Assembly: GCF_018100795.1 (NCBI RefSeq)
Contig: NZ_JAGJDY010000003.1
Location: 248,001 to 312,000, forward strand
Direction: 5' to 3'
DNA: 64,000 nucleotides
DNA from: Alteromonas sp. MMG017
GTDB taxonomy: Bacteria > Pseudomonadota > Gammaproteobacteria > Enterobacterales > Alteromonadaceae
This document shows positions 19,648 through 29,700 of the stretch, piece by piece (position 1 is the first letter of the stretch; each line of letters starts with the position of its first letter). The notes under the pieces are model-generated. The model had not been told where the DNA came from. It did not search any database and worked only from the letters and a program-made list of their open reading frames with translations. The position numbers and the translations under genes are program-made.

Positions 19648-22461
19648 TTAGCTTACTGTTTTAACAGCAACGCTTGGCGAAAATTTAGGCGCAACAGCCA
19701 TATCTTCAGCCGGTGGAGCGAAGTCTGTAAGGTTAATACCTTCAACCGCAGCTTTGTACTCGTCCATAGTAGGGAAGCGTCCCAGCACAGCAGACAATAC
19801 TACCAATGGTGTTGAACCAAGAAGTGACTCGCCTTTCTTCTCGGTAGAGTCGGCAACAACACGGCCTTGGAATAAGCGCGTAGAGGTAGCAATTACCGTA
19901 TCACCAGGTTCTGCTTTTTCTTGGTTACCCATACAAAGGTTACATCCTGGACGTTCTAGGTACATGATGTTGTCGTACTTAGTACGTGCTGCTTCTTTCG
20001 GCTTGTCGTCGTTAAACTCGAAACCAGCGTACTTAGTAAGGATATCCCAATCGCCTTCCGCTTTAAGCTCATCAACAATGTTGTATGTTGGTGGTGCAAC
20101 AACAAGTGGTACGTTAAACGACACACTGCCATTTTGCTTTTCAAGGTTGCGAAGCATTTGAGCGATAATCTGCATGTCACCTTTGTGAACCATACAAGAA
20201 CCAACAAAGGCTAAATCAACGTTTTTACCGTCGTAGAAAGACACTGGACGAATAACATCATGGGTATAACGCTTAGAAACGTCGTCGTTGTTTACGTCTG
20301 GGTCGGCAATCATTGGCTCTTCAATTTGGTCCAAATCAACCACAACCTCAGCGTAGTACTTCGCGTTGTCATCAGGTGCTAGTGCAGGGTTCTCACCAGA
20401 CTTGATTTCAGCAATACGCTTGTCAGCAAGGTCAATCAAACCTTGAAGCATGTTGGCATCGTTTTCCATGCCCTTGTCGATCATTATCTGAATTCGGCTC
20501 TTCGCCACTTCTAGCGACTTGATCATAGTCTCGTCGTTAGAAATACAGATTGAGGCTTTCGCCTTCATTTCTGCCGTCCAGTCAGTAAAGGTAAACGCTT
20601 GGTCAGCAAGCAAAGTACCGATTTGTACTTCAATAACTCGGCCTTGGAACACGTTCTCGCCGCCAAATTGCTTAAGCATTTGAGCTTGAGTAGCATGAAC
20701 AACGTCACGGAAATCCATGTGGCTCTTCATGTGACCTTTAAAGGTTACTTTAACCGACTCTGGAATTGGCATCGCCGCTTCACCTGTCGCAAGCGCTACC
20801 GCTACCGTACCTGAGTCAGCACCGAACGCGACACCTTTAGACATACGCGTATGTGAGTCACCACCAATGATAATAGCGCGATCGTCCACGGTAATATCGT
20901 TTAATACTTTGTGAATAACGTCAGTCATTGCATGGTAAACCCCTTTAGGGTCACGTGCCGTGATTACGCCAAAGTTATTCATGAAAGACATAAGCTTAGG
21001 AATATTGGCTTGAGCTTTCTTATCCCATACCGATGCTGTGTGACAGCCCGACTGGTATGCACCGTCTACAAGCGGAGAAATCGTTGATGCTGCCATTGAC
21101 TCTAGCTCTTGGCATGTCATCGGACCGGTTGTATCTTGTGAGCCTACAATATTTACTTTAACGCGAACGTCTGAGCCAGCGTGAAGCGGGGTCTCAGACT
21201 TAACGCCTACCGCATTGCGGTTAAAGATTTTTTCAACAGCAGTTAGGCCTTGGTTCTCTACAGATACTTCTTTCGAACGTGCGTAAACTTCAGGAACGTC
21301 TGTGCCTAACACTTTTGCAGCAAAAGTTTGTAATTGCTTACCAAACGTTACCGCATAAGAACCACCCGCTTTCATAAACTCCATTTTTTGCGGAGTGAAA
21401 GCGCTTGATATATCAGCAAGTTCTTCTGAACCGTTGAACAGTTTCTTCGCTTTAGTATCGATAGTTAGCACAGTACCAGTCGCAACAGAATAAGCTTGCT
21501 CTAATACTGGGTCGCCGTTCTCATCACGAACCACTTCACCGTTAGCATCAGTTTTCTTAACCCAGTTTTTAAGGTCTAAACCAATACCGCCAGTAACGTC
21601 TACCGTGGTTAAGAAGATAGGTGCGATTCCGTTAGTACCTGCAACCACTGGCGCTTTGTTCACAAATGGAATGTAAGGGCTTGCTGCTTCACCGGCCCAA
21701 AGTGCAACGTTATTTACACCAGACATACGCGAAGAACCTACGCCCATGGTGCCTTTTTCTGCAATAAGCATGACTTTAGCGTTAGGGTGCTTTTTACCTA
21801 GCTCAACAATTTCTTGCTGTGCTTCAGGGGTGATCATGCACTGACCGTGTAACTCGCGATCTGCACGAGAGTGAGCTTGGTTACCTGGAGAAAGTAAATC
21901 AGTAGAGATATCACCTTCTGCAGCAATATAAGTCACTACATCAATTTTTTCTGGTACGTCAGGCAATTTAGTAAAGAACTCTGCTTTTGCGTAGCTCTCA
22001 AGAATGTCTTTTGCTATTACATTACCTGCGTTATAAGACGCTTCTAAACGCTCTGTATCAGCTTCGTATAAGTAAACCTGTGTTTTTACTACTTCAGCGG
22101 CTGTCTTAGCAACGGCTTCGTTGTCTGAAAGTGCCAAATCTAGAAGTACTTCAACAGACGGGCCACCTTTCATGTGTGAAAGCAGCTCTAACGCAAACTC
22201 AGGTGTAATTTCAGCAACAACTGACTCACCTAGTACGATTTCTTTAAGGAATGCGGCTTTAACACCTGCAGCACTTGTTGTACCTGGCAGTGTGTTGTAG
22301 ATGAAGAAGTTAAGAGAGTCTTCACGGTGCTCGTTATTCGTATCTTTAATTTGAGCAATAATTTCTGACAGTAAATCAGCACTGTCGATAGGCTTAGGGT
22401 GTAAACCAAGTTCCGCTTTACGGGTCTCGATTTCGGCCATGTATTCTGAATACAAACTCAT
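19648..22461 (-). CDS. Long AcnB-family aconitase / 2-methylisocitrate dehydratase paralogue
   Basis: A 937-residue aconitase-B family enzyme, about 65 residues longer than the neighbouring AcnB and clearly divergent from it. The same domain order can be traced: HEAT-like N terminus (FALELLSHMKGGPSVEVLLDLAL), swivel domain (AEGDISTDLLSPGNQAHSRAD, EKGTMGVGSSRMSGVNN), then catalytic domains with NIVGSQDTTGPMTCQELESMA, IIIGGDSHTRMSKGVAFGA and the Fe-S cysteines in FVGSCMVHKGD and PGCNLCMGN. Extra residues lie in the swivel domain (KKTDANGEVVRDENGDPV) and before the C-terminal cysteine motif. It should be catalytically competent, acting on citrate/isocitrate or 2-methylisocitrate; the sequence does not decide. 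No prp genes are adjacent. It has its own leader with 17-bp repeats and its own terminator. Confidence 0.92.
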   Translation of the reverse strand: MSLYSEYMAEIETRKAELGLHPKPIDSADLLSEIIAQIKDTNNEHREDSLNFFIYNTLPGTTSAAGVKAAFLKEIVLGESVVAEITPEFALELLSHMKGGPSVEVLLDLALSDNEAVAKTAAEVVKTQVYLYEADTERLEASYNAGNVIAKDILESYAKAEFFTKLPDVPEKIDVVTYIAAEGDISTDLLSPGNQAHSRADRELHGQCMITPEAQQEIVELGKKHPNAKVMLIAEKGTMGVGSSRMSGVNNVALWAGEAASPYIPFVNKAPVVAGTNGIAPIFLTTVDVTGGIGLDLKNWVKKTDANGEVVRDENGDPVLEQAYSVATGTVLTIDTKAKKLFNGSEELADISSAFTPQKMEFMKAGGSYAVTFGKQLQTFAAKVLGTDVPEVYARSKEVSVENQGLTAVEKIFNRNAVGVKSETPLHAGSDVRVKVNIVGSQDTTGPMTCQELESMAASTISPLVDGAYQSGCHTASVWDKKAQANIPKLMSFMNNFGVITARDPKGVYHAMTDVIHKVLNDITVDDRAIIIGGDSHTRMSKGVAFGADSGTVAVALATGEAAMPIPESVKVTFKGHMKSHMDFRDVVHATQAQMLKQFGGENVFQGRVIEVQIGTLLADQAFTFTDWTAEMKAKASICISNDETMIKSLEVAKSRIQIMIDKGMENDANMLQGLIDLADKRIAEIKSGENPALAPDDNAKYYAEVVVDLDQIEEPMIADPDVNNDDVSKRYTHDVIRPVSFYDGKNVDLAFVGSCMVHKGDMQIIAQMLRNLEKQNGSVSFNVPLVVAPPTYNIVDELKAEGDWDILTKYAGFEFNDDKPKEAARTKYDNIMYLERPGCNLCMGNQEKAEPGDTVIATSTRLFQGRVVADSTEKKGESLLGSTPLVVLSAVLGRFPTMDEYKAAVEGINLTDFAPPAEDMAVAPKFSPSVAVKTVS

Positions 22462-22464
22462 ATA

Positions 22465-22549
22465 ATTCTCTCGGTCTTGGTTATACGTAGGTATTTTTTA
22501 TACGCAGGGGTTAATTATACGTCGGTCTTAGCTATACGCATGAAATTAT
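22465..22549 (-). repeat. Five degenerate 17-bp repeats in the leader of the long AcnB paralogue
   Basis: TATACG begins at 22482, 22499, 22516 and 22533, exactly 17 bp apart. The unit reads TATACG(T/C)(A/C)GG followed by seven variable bases. A fifth copy at 22465 lacks TATACG but keeps TCGGTCTTGGT, matching TCGGTCTTAGC in the 22516 copy. The array starts four bases upstream of the ATG, so it occupies the likely 5' UTR, where the ribosome-binding site should be. Confidence 0.88.
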
Positions 22550-22740
22550 AGTGGTTATTTTAACTGATTTTTAAGCATCAGGTAATCATTAGAAAATGGC
22601 AGAATGGCGCAAAGCCCCATTTACACTTTTCATTAACTTCAGCGTATTGACAATTTTCTAATCTGGCAGTTAAACGCCAATTGACTAAAACAAAAAATAA
22701 TTACTAATTATCATTGAGTTAGAATAAACATCTAGCGTTA

Positions 22741-22784
22741 AGCTCGTTTTATATTGCTTCTTTGGGCAATATGAAAAGCGAGCT
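22741..22784 (-). terminator. Hairpin downstream of the PQQ-type dehydrogenase gene
   Basis: AGCTCGTTTTATATTGC pairs with GCAATATGAAAAGCGAGCT (one bulge, one mismatch) around an 8-base loop, about 90 bp after the stop codon. There is no long T-run, so it may be a weak terminator or a 3' stabilising hairpin. Confidence 0.6.
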
Positions 22785-22876
22785 ATACAAAGCACGACTT
22801 ATCTTAGGTATTTCTCGTATTTATGGTCGAACCAGATGAAATAATAAACAATAATGTTGTAATTTTACAATATTTT

Positions 22877-24274
22877 CTAATTATTAGATTCAATGTGATA
22901 AATCTGAGCTAGTTCTGAGCTAGTAGCCGCGACTGAAGGATCAGGTGGTAGTAACTGTATAAGCTTGGCACTTTCCCCATCAGTCAGCACATAAACACCG
23001 CCATCGCCCCCTACTGCCACATCACGAACCCGTTGATTTATTGAAGAAAAAACTCTTCGATACTGAAAAGGCTGGCTTGATACGTCAACCGCATAAAGCG
23101 CTTTCGCTTTTAAGGCAGAAACAAGCAAGTGATTAGAGAGTGCCGGAAAAGTATTGTGGTTGTATATCGCCATGGATGATGGCGCTATAGATGGCGTCCA
23201 ATCCACGAGTGGGTTAACCATGCCTTCGTATTGATTAAAGGGGGAAATGGTTGCCCCAGAATAGTCCCTTCCTAGCGTAACCACCGGCCAACCATAGTTC
23301 GCACCAGACGTAAGCTTGTTTAGTTCATCGCCGCCATCTGGGCCGTGTTCATGCAAGTAAACGTCACCATTTTGCATTTTCACTAACCCTTGTGGGTTCC
23401 TGTGCCCCAAGGTGTAAACAAACGGTGCATTGTTAAAAGGCACATTCGAGGCAGGCTTTCCTTCTATGGTAAAATGAAGCACCTTCCCTAACTGTGAACT
23501 TAATACTTGGGCCTGCTCGCGGTAATCGAAACCGTCTCCTGTAGTCACCAACCAAGTGTCATCATCCATGGCCACCAGCTTGCCACCAAAATGCACTGGC
23601 GTAGCCTTGCTGTCGTTAATTTCTATTACTGGTGTGAGTGCTTCAATTTGCCCATTATCAGCCAAAACTCCGCGCATGATTGCCAAACGATTCGCGTCGT
23701 CGGTGCCCTTCGAGTACGAAAAAAGAATGACTTTCGAAGTGCTAAAATCAGGAGAAAGCGCCATGTGCAGCAGACCGCCCTGCCCTTTTTGATAAAGCTG
23801 TGGAAGGGGTAATTTTTGTTGAGCCAAGGTTTTTCGAGCTGATGCTTGTGCTGACTCGGCTTGTTTGGGCGAAGATGGTTTGCCAGAACTACCCACAGTA
23901 GAAGGTACGGTGACAATCGTGCCGTCTCGTTCTGCCACTAGCCAGCTGCTATCGGGCAATTGCAAAAGTGCTTTGGGGTAATGCAGAGCATCGGTGATTA
24001 CCCTAGTTATTGCCGTATCAGAAGTTAGTGCTTTAGAGGCTTGTTCTTCAATAGTACGTTTACCCGAGGTATCTGCTGAAGCACAGTAGGTTGATAATGA
24101 ACTCAAGCACGTAAGCATTATCAAGGTTACATGTCGTGAAGGTCGACGCGCCTGGTAGTTTTCATTTCCACGTATTGTGCTCACACGCTTTTTATTGTCT
24201 AGTTTTCTATTAGCTAGTTTTTTAGTATCGAGTTTGTTGATACCAAGCATTGCCCACCCGCTTCGGCTAAACAT
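22877..24274 (-). CDS. PQQ-dependent sugar (aldose) dehydrogenase family protein
   Basis: Soluble six-bladed beta-propeller dehydrogenase of the glucose/sorbosone dehydrogenase family (YliI/Asd type), oxidising aldoses with PQQ in the periplasm. The propeller starts near residue 85 (YPKALLQLPDSSWLVAERDGTIV) and contains LLHMALSPDF, TTGDGFDYREQAQ, the cofactor-site block GHRNPQGLV ... HEHGPDGGDELN, NYGWPVVTLGRDYSG and VRDVAVGGDGGVYVLTD. The start has a strong GGAAGG site. It gives a long basic N terminus (about 48 residues with a LDTKKLANRKLDNKK stretch) before the hydrophobic segment HVTLIMLTCLSSLSTYCASA; either a long signal n-region or an anchored protein. No PQQ biosynthesis genes are in view. 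Confidence 0.85.
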   Translation of the reverse strand: MFSRSGWAMLGINKLDTKKLANRKLDNKKRVSTIRGNENYQARRPSRHVTLIMLTCLSSLSTYCASADTSGKRTIEEQASKALTSDTAITRVITDALHYPKALLQLPDSSWLVAERDGTIVTVPSTVGSSGKPSSPKQAESAQASARKTLAQQKLPLPQLYQKGQGGLLHMALSPDFSTSKVILFSYSKGTDDANRLAIMRGVLADNGQIEALTPVIEINDSKATPVHFGGKLVAMDDDTWLVTTGDGFDYREQAQVLSSQLGKVLHFTIEGKPASNVPFNNAPFVYTLGHRNPQGLVKMQNGDVYLHEHGPDGGDELNKLTSGANYGWPVVTLGRDYSGATISPFNQYEGMVNPLVDWTPSIAPSSMAIYNHNTFPALSNHLLVSALKAKALYAVDVSSQPFQYRRVFSSINQRVRDVAVGGDGGVYVLTDGESAKLIQLLPPDPSVAATSSELAQIYHIESNN

Positions 24275-24371
24275 AATTTCCTTCCCCCTATTTATTAAGC
24301 TACCTTAGCATGCAATAGTAGTTTGATTGTTATAACACCTTAAAATAGCGTAAACAGCGGAAACAGCGGTT

Positions 24372-24842
24372 ATGTGGTCTTTTATCAAAAGTTTTCTTCC
24401 TGCGTGGTTAGCAACCTTTCTAGTGGCTAGCAGTTTACACACGTTTCAAGTACTAAACGCACTATCCAATCTTGGGGTGGCAATATCACTCTCCGACTGG
24501 CTATCTACCGCATGGAAGGATGTAGTAGGTTTGCTACCCACTTATGGCATTATTATCTCTGTTGCACTGTTACTTGCGTTCGGGGTTGTCACTATCATTC
24601 GTAAATACGCCATAAAGCACAACATTACTAAACCTCGCTTTATCACGTTAACGAGCGTGGCGGGTGCAAGCAGTATTGCCGTCGCGTTACTTGCCATGCA
24701 GCCTATTCTTAACGTCACGCTTATTGCAGGCGCACGTGGGTATGATGGCTTTTTACTTCAATGTTTCGCAGGGTTAATAGGTGGTTTCATTTATGGCTTA
24801 TTGCGGGCAACGAGTACGTCGGGTCCACTTTTAAATAGCTAA
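24372..24842 (+). CDS. Hypothetical four-helix membrane protein
   Basis: I do not recognise a named family. The 156 residues contain about four hydrophobic segments: 12-32 (LATFLVASSLHTFQVLNAL), 55-78 (LPTYGIIISVALLLAFGVVTII), 92-118 (FITLTSVAGASSIAVALLAM), and 124-148 (CFAGLIGGFIYGLLRA). The loop between helices 2 and 3 is basic (RKYAIKHNITKPR), suggesting a cytoplasmic side there. It is divergent from the PQQ-type dehydrogenase gene with only 97 bp between them, so they may share control. A 9-bp direct repeat AAACAGCGG AAACAGCGG lies just before the ATG; no strong ribosome site is seen. Confidence 0.7.
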   Translation: MWSFIKSFLPAWLATFLVASSLHTFQVLNALSNLGVAISLSDWLSTAWKDVVGLLPTYGIIISVALLLAFGVVTIIRKYAIKHNITKPRFITLTSVAGASSIAVALLAMQPILNVTLIAGARGYDGFLLQCFAGLIGGFIYGLLRATSTSGPLLNS

Positions 24843-24980
24843 TCGCCAGTACTCCCAGCGCCACTCCCAACACTAATATCACGCTGGATACACGCTTAAA
24901 CCTTGCTCAAACCAGCAATCCCCAAACCTATTCAAATTTATTCAAACTGTCAGCAATCATCACTGAGGTGAATATTTAGC

Positions 24981-24986
24981 TATAAT
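24981..24986 (+). promoter_or_regulatory. Candidate -10 element upstream of the FadD-like gene
   Basis: A perfect TATAAT about 90 bp before the fadD-like start. The region 17-18 bp upstream (CATCAC/TCATCA) is a poor -35, so the promoter may need an activator. No clear FadR or PsrA operator was recognised. Confidence 0.4.
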
Positions 24987-25074
24987 GTAATAGGTATGTA
25001 AATAAAAATGAACATTTGTTAATGTAGCGGCATAGTCATCTTTCATTGAAACCTCTCATTCAGGATAAAGCATT

Positions 25075-26643
25075 ATGTTAACGTACCCAGAAAACGTTAC
25101 TTGCCTGGCCGACAATATTGAAGCCGTTCTTATTAAGCATGCTGATAAGCCTGCGTATACCGCATTAGGTCAAACCCTTACCTTCAAAGAAATAGACGAA
25201 AAATCTGCTGCCTTAGCGCGCTACTTCACTCATGAAGCCAAGCTAGAAGCTGGCGACAGAATTGCTATCCAGCTGCCTAACCTCATTCAAAACCCTATTG
25301 CCGTTTATGCTGCTTTGCGCGCCGGCTTGGTAGTGGTTAACACTAACCCGCTTTATACCGAGCGGGAAATGAAGCATCAATTTACTGATAGCGGCGCGAC
25401 AGCGTTAGTTATCTTAAGTGATTTACTGCCAAAATTTGATGCCATTAAAAGCGACACGCAAATTAAAACCGTCGTTGCTACATCGGCGACTGAATTATTA
25501 GATGCTGCTACGGCGCCAACTATGACAGGTACAGTTTCGTTAACTGATGCGATTAACGCCGGTGCAGATTTGCCCGCAGTTGTGAGGCCTAAAACAGAGT
25601 TTGAAGCCCTTGCCATGTTGCAATACACAGGAGGAACTACCGGTGTATCTAAAGGCGCAGCCCTTAGCCATAAAAACGTTATGAGCAATAGCGTTCAAAT
25701 GCTTGACCACCTAGGCGGTTTCTTCAAAGAAGGTGAAGAAGTGGTAGTTTGTCCACTTCCTTTGTATCACATTTATGCCTTTACGGTTTGTATGATGGCG
25801 CTGTTCGCAAAGGGCAGCCATATCGTGCTTATTCCGAACCCTCGCGATATCGACGGCTTCATTCAAACATTAAAGCCGCACAAAATTACCGCGTTTGCGG
25901 GTATCAACACGTTGTTTGTTGGTTTGGGTCGTCACCCAGAATTTGCCAAGCTCGATTTTTCAAAACTGCATTTAACTATGTCTGGTGGTACGGCCCTCAC
26001 TCAAGGCGCGGTATCTATATGGAAACAAGTAACCGGCAATACTATTACTGAAGGTTACGGGTTGTCAGAAACCGCGCCAGTAGTTTCTTTTAACCTACCT
26101 GGCGAGGAAGAAATTGGTACTGTTGGTAAACCACTGCAAGATACTGAAGTTGCCTTGCTAGACAGCTACGATAATCCAGTGGCCGAGGGTGAATCAGGGC
26201 AAATTGCGGTTCGTGGACCACAAGTTATGCTGGGCTATTGGAACAGAGACGATGAAACCGCAAAAGTTATGACCAAAGATGGCTACTTCAAAACTGGTGA
26301 TATCGGCGTTTGGGTAGCATCTGGCGCACTTAAAATTGTCGATCGCTTGAAAGACATGATTATTGTTTCTGGCTTCAATGTGTACCCTAATGAAGTAGAA
26401 GATGTACTCACTGCCCACCCAGATATTATGGAAGCCGCTGTAGTCGGTAAACCAGATGATAAATCTGGTGAGCGAGTATGCGCGTTCATCACCGTAAGCA
26501 AACCCGTTACTAACGATGACATCATTGCGTTTTGCAAAGAAAGCTTAACCAATTACAAAGTCCCTAAGGAACTTACCGTTTTAGAAGAGCTGCCTAAATC
26601 GACCGTAGGGAAAATACTCCGTAGAGAGCTACGTTCAGCCTAA
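25075..26643 (+). CDS. fadD: Long-chain fatty acid--CoA ligase-like protein (FadD family)
   Basis: Activates fatty acids to acyl-CoA through an acyl-adenylate, feeding beta-oxidation. The 522-residue ANL-superfamily protein has the P-loop LQYTGGTTGVSKGAALSH (about 183-200), the acyl-binding linker region LPLYHIYAFTVCMMALF, the A5 motif EGYGLSETAPV, the A7 region GYFKTGDIGVW, the hinge VDRLKDMIIVSGFNVYPNEVE and the catalytic lysine near the C terminus in LPKSTVGKILRREL. AGGA lies nine bases before the ATG. It is about 35-40 residues shorter at the N terminus than E. coli FadD, so it may be a paralogue with a different chain-length range. It stands alone with its own terminator. Confidence 0.85.
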   Translation: MLTYPENVTCLADNIEAVLIKHADKPAYTALGQTLTFKEIDEKSAALARYFTHEAKLEAGDRIAIQLPNLIQNPIAVYAALRAGLVVVNTNPLYTEREMKHQFTDSGATALVILSDLLPKFDAIKSDTQIKTVVATSATELLDAATAPTMTGTVSLTDAINAGADLPAVVRPKTEFEALAMLQYTGGTTGVSKGAALSHKNVMSNSVQMLDHLGGFFKEGEEVVVCPLPLYHIYAFTVCMMALFAKGSHIVLIPNPRDIDGFIQTLKPHKITAFAGINTLFVGLGRHPEFAKLDFSKLHLTMSGGTALTQGAVSIWKQVTGNTITEGYGLSETAPVVSFNLPGEEEIGTVGKPLQDTEVALLDSYDNPVAEGESGQIAVRGPQVMLGYWNRDDETAKVMTKDGYFKTGDIGVWVASGALKIVDRLKDMIIVSGFNVYPNEVEDVLTAHPDIMEAAVVGKPDDKSGERVCAFITVSKPVTNDDIIAFCKESLTNYKVPKELTVLEELPKSTVGKILRRELRSA

Positions 26644-26675
26644 ATTGCCTTAGCGCTACTTGCCGTTAATGTGAA

Positions 26676-26716
26676 TAAAATCAGGTTATTGCTACCAAAG
26701 AATAACCTGATTTGTT
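26676..26716 (+). terminator. Terminator of the FadD-like gene
   Basis: AAATCAGGTTATT and AATAACCTGATTT form a perfect 13-bp stem around a 10-base loop, followed by a T-rich tract (TTTGTTTG). Confidence 0.85.
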
Positions 26717-26781
26717 TGCTGCAATACCATTTCCGTTCTATAAATAATCTATTAAGCCCAACGTAAGTCTGCCCCAACGCT

Positions 26782-29700
26782 GTGAACTCCCTTTTAATCA
26801 AGCAAATCAAAGCTGCATTTTCTTGTGAAAACAAAGAAGAAGGCGAACTTTGGTTAGACGATATACTCAATAAAACTGCTTTGTTAGACAATCATGATGC
26901 ATCCCGCCTTACCACGGGGCTTAGTGCATTGCTTGCCTCTATTGACAATACATACCGTCAACATGGTCTTGAGGCCGAAGATGAGACAACAAGCGGCGGG
27001 TACGCATGTAAAAGTAGTACGGATAGGCCGACTTTAGAACAAGGGCAAACCTCGCCGCAAGAATTAGCCACCATTACAGATAACCTTGTTCAATCGGTTA
27101 ATGCATTATTAACGGCGCAAGCGCGACCTGAAATTGATAATGACATTGCTAGCCTAGCCTCGCTGTCCACCTTAGTTTTAGACTTAATTACTGAGCAACA
27201 ACACAAAGAAAACGACATGCTGATCCAGAGACGAGCAATGGATCAGCACAGCATTGTAGTCACGCTCGACTTAAACGGCACTATCTTAAGTGCTAATGAT
27301 AAGTGCTGTCAGTTATCTGAATTTACTCGAGACGAGCTTATCGGGAACAATGCGGATATGCTCAATGTTAAAAATGTTCCGTTGTCTACACGCCTCGGTA
27401 TTCTGCAATCCTTATTTAAAGGTGAGATTTGGCACGGCGAGCTTCAAAGTATTACTAAATCCGGTACCCCTTGGTTTGTATTTTGTACCATCGTACCCAA
27501 CATTAATGACCAAGGCCGTGTTGAAAACTTGGTCGTGCTGTGCACCGATATTTCCAATCAGAAAAGGTTAGAAAAGAGGCTAGAGACAGGTAGGCAGTTT
27601 TATCAAAGCATTACTAATAGCATTGGTGAAGGCGTATATGCTGTAGACGCCAAAGGCAAAACTCAATTTTTAAACCCTGAAGCATCACGTTTATTAGGGT
27701 GGGAATTAGAGGATTTACAAAGCCATAGATTCCACAATGCGGTTCATTATCAAAAAGAAGATGGCACACTTTTATCAAGAGATGATTGTGCCGTTAATCA
27801 TGCTATTCGTGAGGGGAAAACCTATAGCTCCGATGAAGACTTCTTTACCGATAAGCGAGGACGGATCTTCCCGATTTCAATTGTTGCAGTTCCCCTTGAG
27901 GACATTCATGGTGAGCCTAACGGGCACGTGGGTGTATTTCGCGATATAAGTGGCCGGAAAGGGTTAGAACGGCAGCTACAGCACGCCTACAAAGAAGCCG
28001 CTAACGCTAACAAAGCTAAGGGTGATTTCTTAGCCACAATGAGCCATGAAATTCGCACGCCTATGAATGCCATTATTGGCTTAACTCATTTAGCAATTGA
28101 AAGTGATAATCAAGCGCAGCAACAGAACTACATGTCGAAGGTGAAAGGCAGCGCCACCTCGTTGCTCACGCTAATAAACGGCATTTTAGATTTTTCAAAA
28201 GTTGAGGCCCAACAAATTGAATTACACCGCGCTGACTTTAATCTTGCCGATATGATGAACAAGCTCGCGCAAGTGTTTCAGCATAAAGCGCGTCAAAAGC
28301 ACCTACAGTTACTTTTCGATATGCGTTTAGACACAGATGTTACCTGTAAAGGTGACAGTGACAAAATTTATCAGGTGTTGGTTAATTTACTGGGAAATGC
28401 AATTAAGTTCACTCGTCACGGTTTCGTTAAATTAATCGTTAGCCAAGAAGGAGAGGCGCTTTCTTTTTGTGTGAGCGATACTGGTATTGGCATTGATGAA
28501 GACAACAAAGAAAAACTGTTCAATGCCTTCGTGCAGGCAGATGCGTCAATTTCGAGGGAGTATGGCGGCACTGGGTTAGGGTTGGCCATTAGTAAGCGCT
28601 TAGTTGAGCTAATGCATGGTGAACTTGAATTCACCAGTGAGCTTGGCAAAGGGACTCACTTTTGTTTTACCCTACCTGGAATGGTTCATGAAAAGGCTAA
28701 TGAGACAATCTCAATAAATGCGAGTCAAGCCGCGCCCATGCGGGAATTGAATCATCCATTGCTGTGTGTGAATACCAGTCAAGATATGGATGAAGCGAAC
28801 AATATTTTAGCTCACACACTGTCGCGACTATCCATACCTTGCCATTTTATTAACGGGAATGCAGATACGTTCCCAGCCAGCCGTCATGATGTAATTGTGT
28901 TACTTCCCGCTAAGCCCGCAGCTTGGCAAAAATTCGTCAACCACATAAAACTTGGTGAATATGAAAATTTGAACCTGATGTGTATTGTCACTCCCGTCGA
29001 CACCGAAGAAGCCAAGCGACGATTACAATCTGTCAAACTCAACATGCTTAATATAATAGAGCTACCTTTTACCGATGTTCACATCTTACGGGCATTATTT
29101 CCAACCTCTGGTTCCACGTTAGCAACGCACGCCGACGGACTGGAAAGTAAGCTCTGGCGTAAGCGACGCTTAGCAGGAAAGCACGCCCTATTGGTTGATG
29201 ATGACAGTATTAGTCTTGAAATAGCGCAACAAATTTTACTTGATGCAGGGTTGAAAGTCACCACTGCAACCTCTGGTGAGCAGGCCTTGGCATTGGGTAA
29301 GAGTAACAACTTCGATGTGGTACTGCTCGATTGTATTCTTCCCAAAAAAAGCGGATTCACTGTTGCTGAAGAACTCAATAATTTAAACGGCTGGCACTGC
29401 CCTATTATTGCACTTAGTGCTGATAGTAGTAGCGAGAACATACAAAAAGGGGCTAGCGTAGGTATGTGCGCGCACTTGTTAAAACCCGCAAGCGCGGCTG
29501 AAATATTACATGTCATCGATATCAACATCCATACTTCTGCCAATTTAAGTAACATGCATGACAGTGACGACCCCTATCTTACGTCCATCGCTGAGTTTTA
29601 CTCAAATTACGGAAATGCAGAATTACTCGCGCAGCTTATTAATATCATGATTGAAAACGATTCAAAGCATGATGCCATTAACTCGCTCTTGGACGATGCA

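Larger units (their letters stand above)
22462..22876. other. Spacer between PQQ-type dehydrogenase and AcnB paralogue
   Basis: This 415-bp gap contains the 17-bp repeat array next to the AcnB paralogue start, AT-rich DNA with a 7-1-7 palindrome ATAATTACTAATTAT near 22695-22710, and the hairpin at 22741-22784 serving the upstream dehydrogenase gene. No ORF of note. Confidence 0.6.

Noticed and set aside
22690..22712. AT-rich palindrome upstream of the long AcnB paralogue as a Fur box
   Set aside because: The 7-1-7 dyad ATAATTA-C-TAATTAT matches the 19-bp Fur consensus at only about half the positions and the region is AT-rich, so chance is likely.
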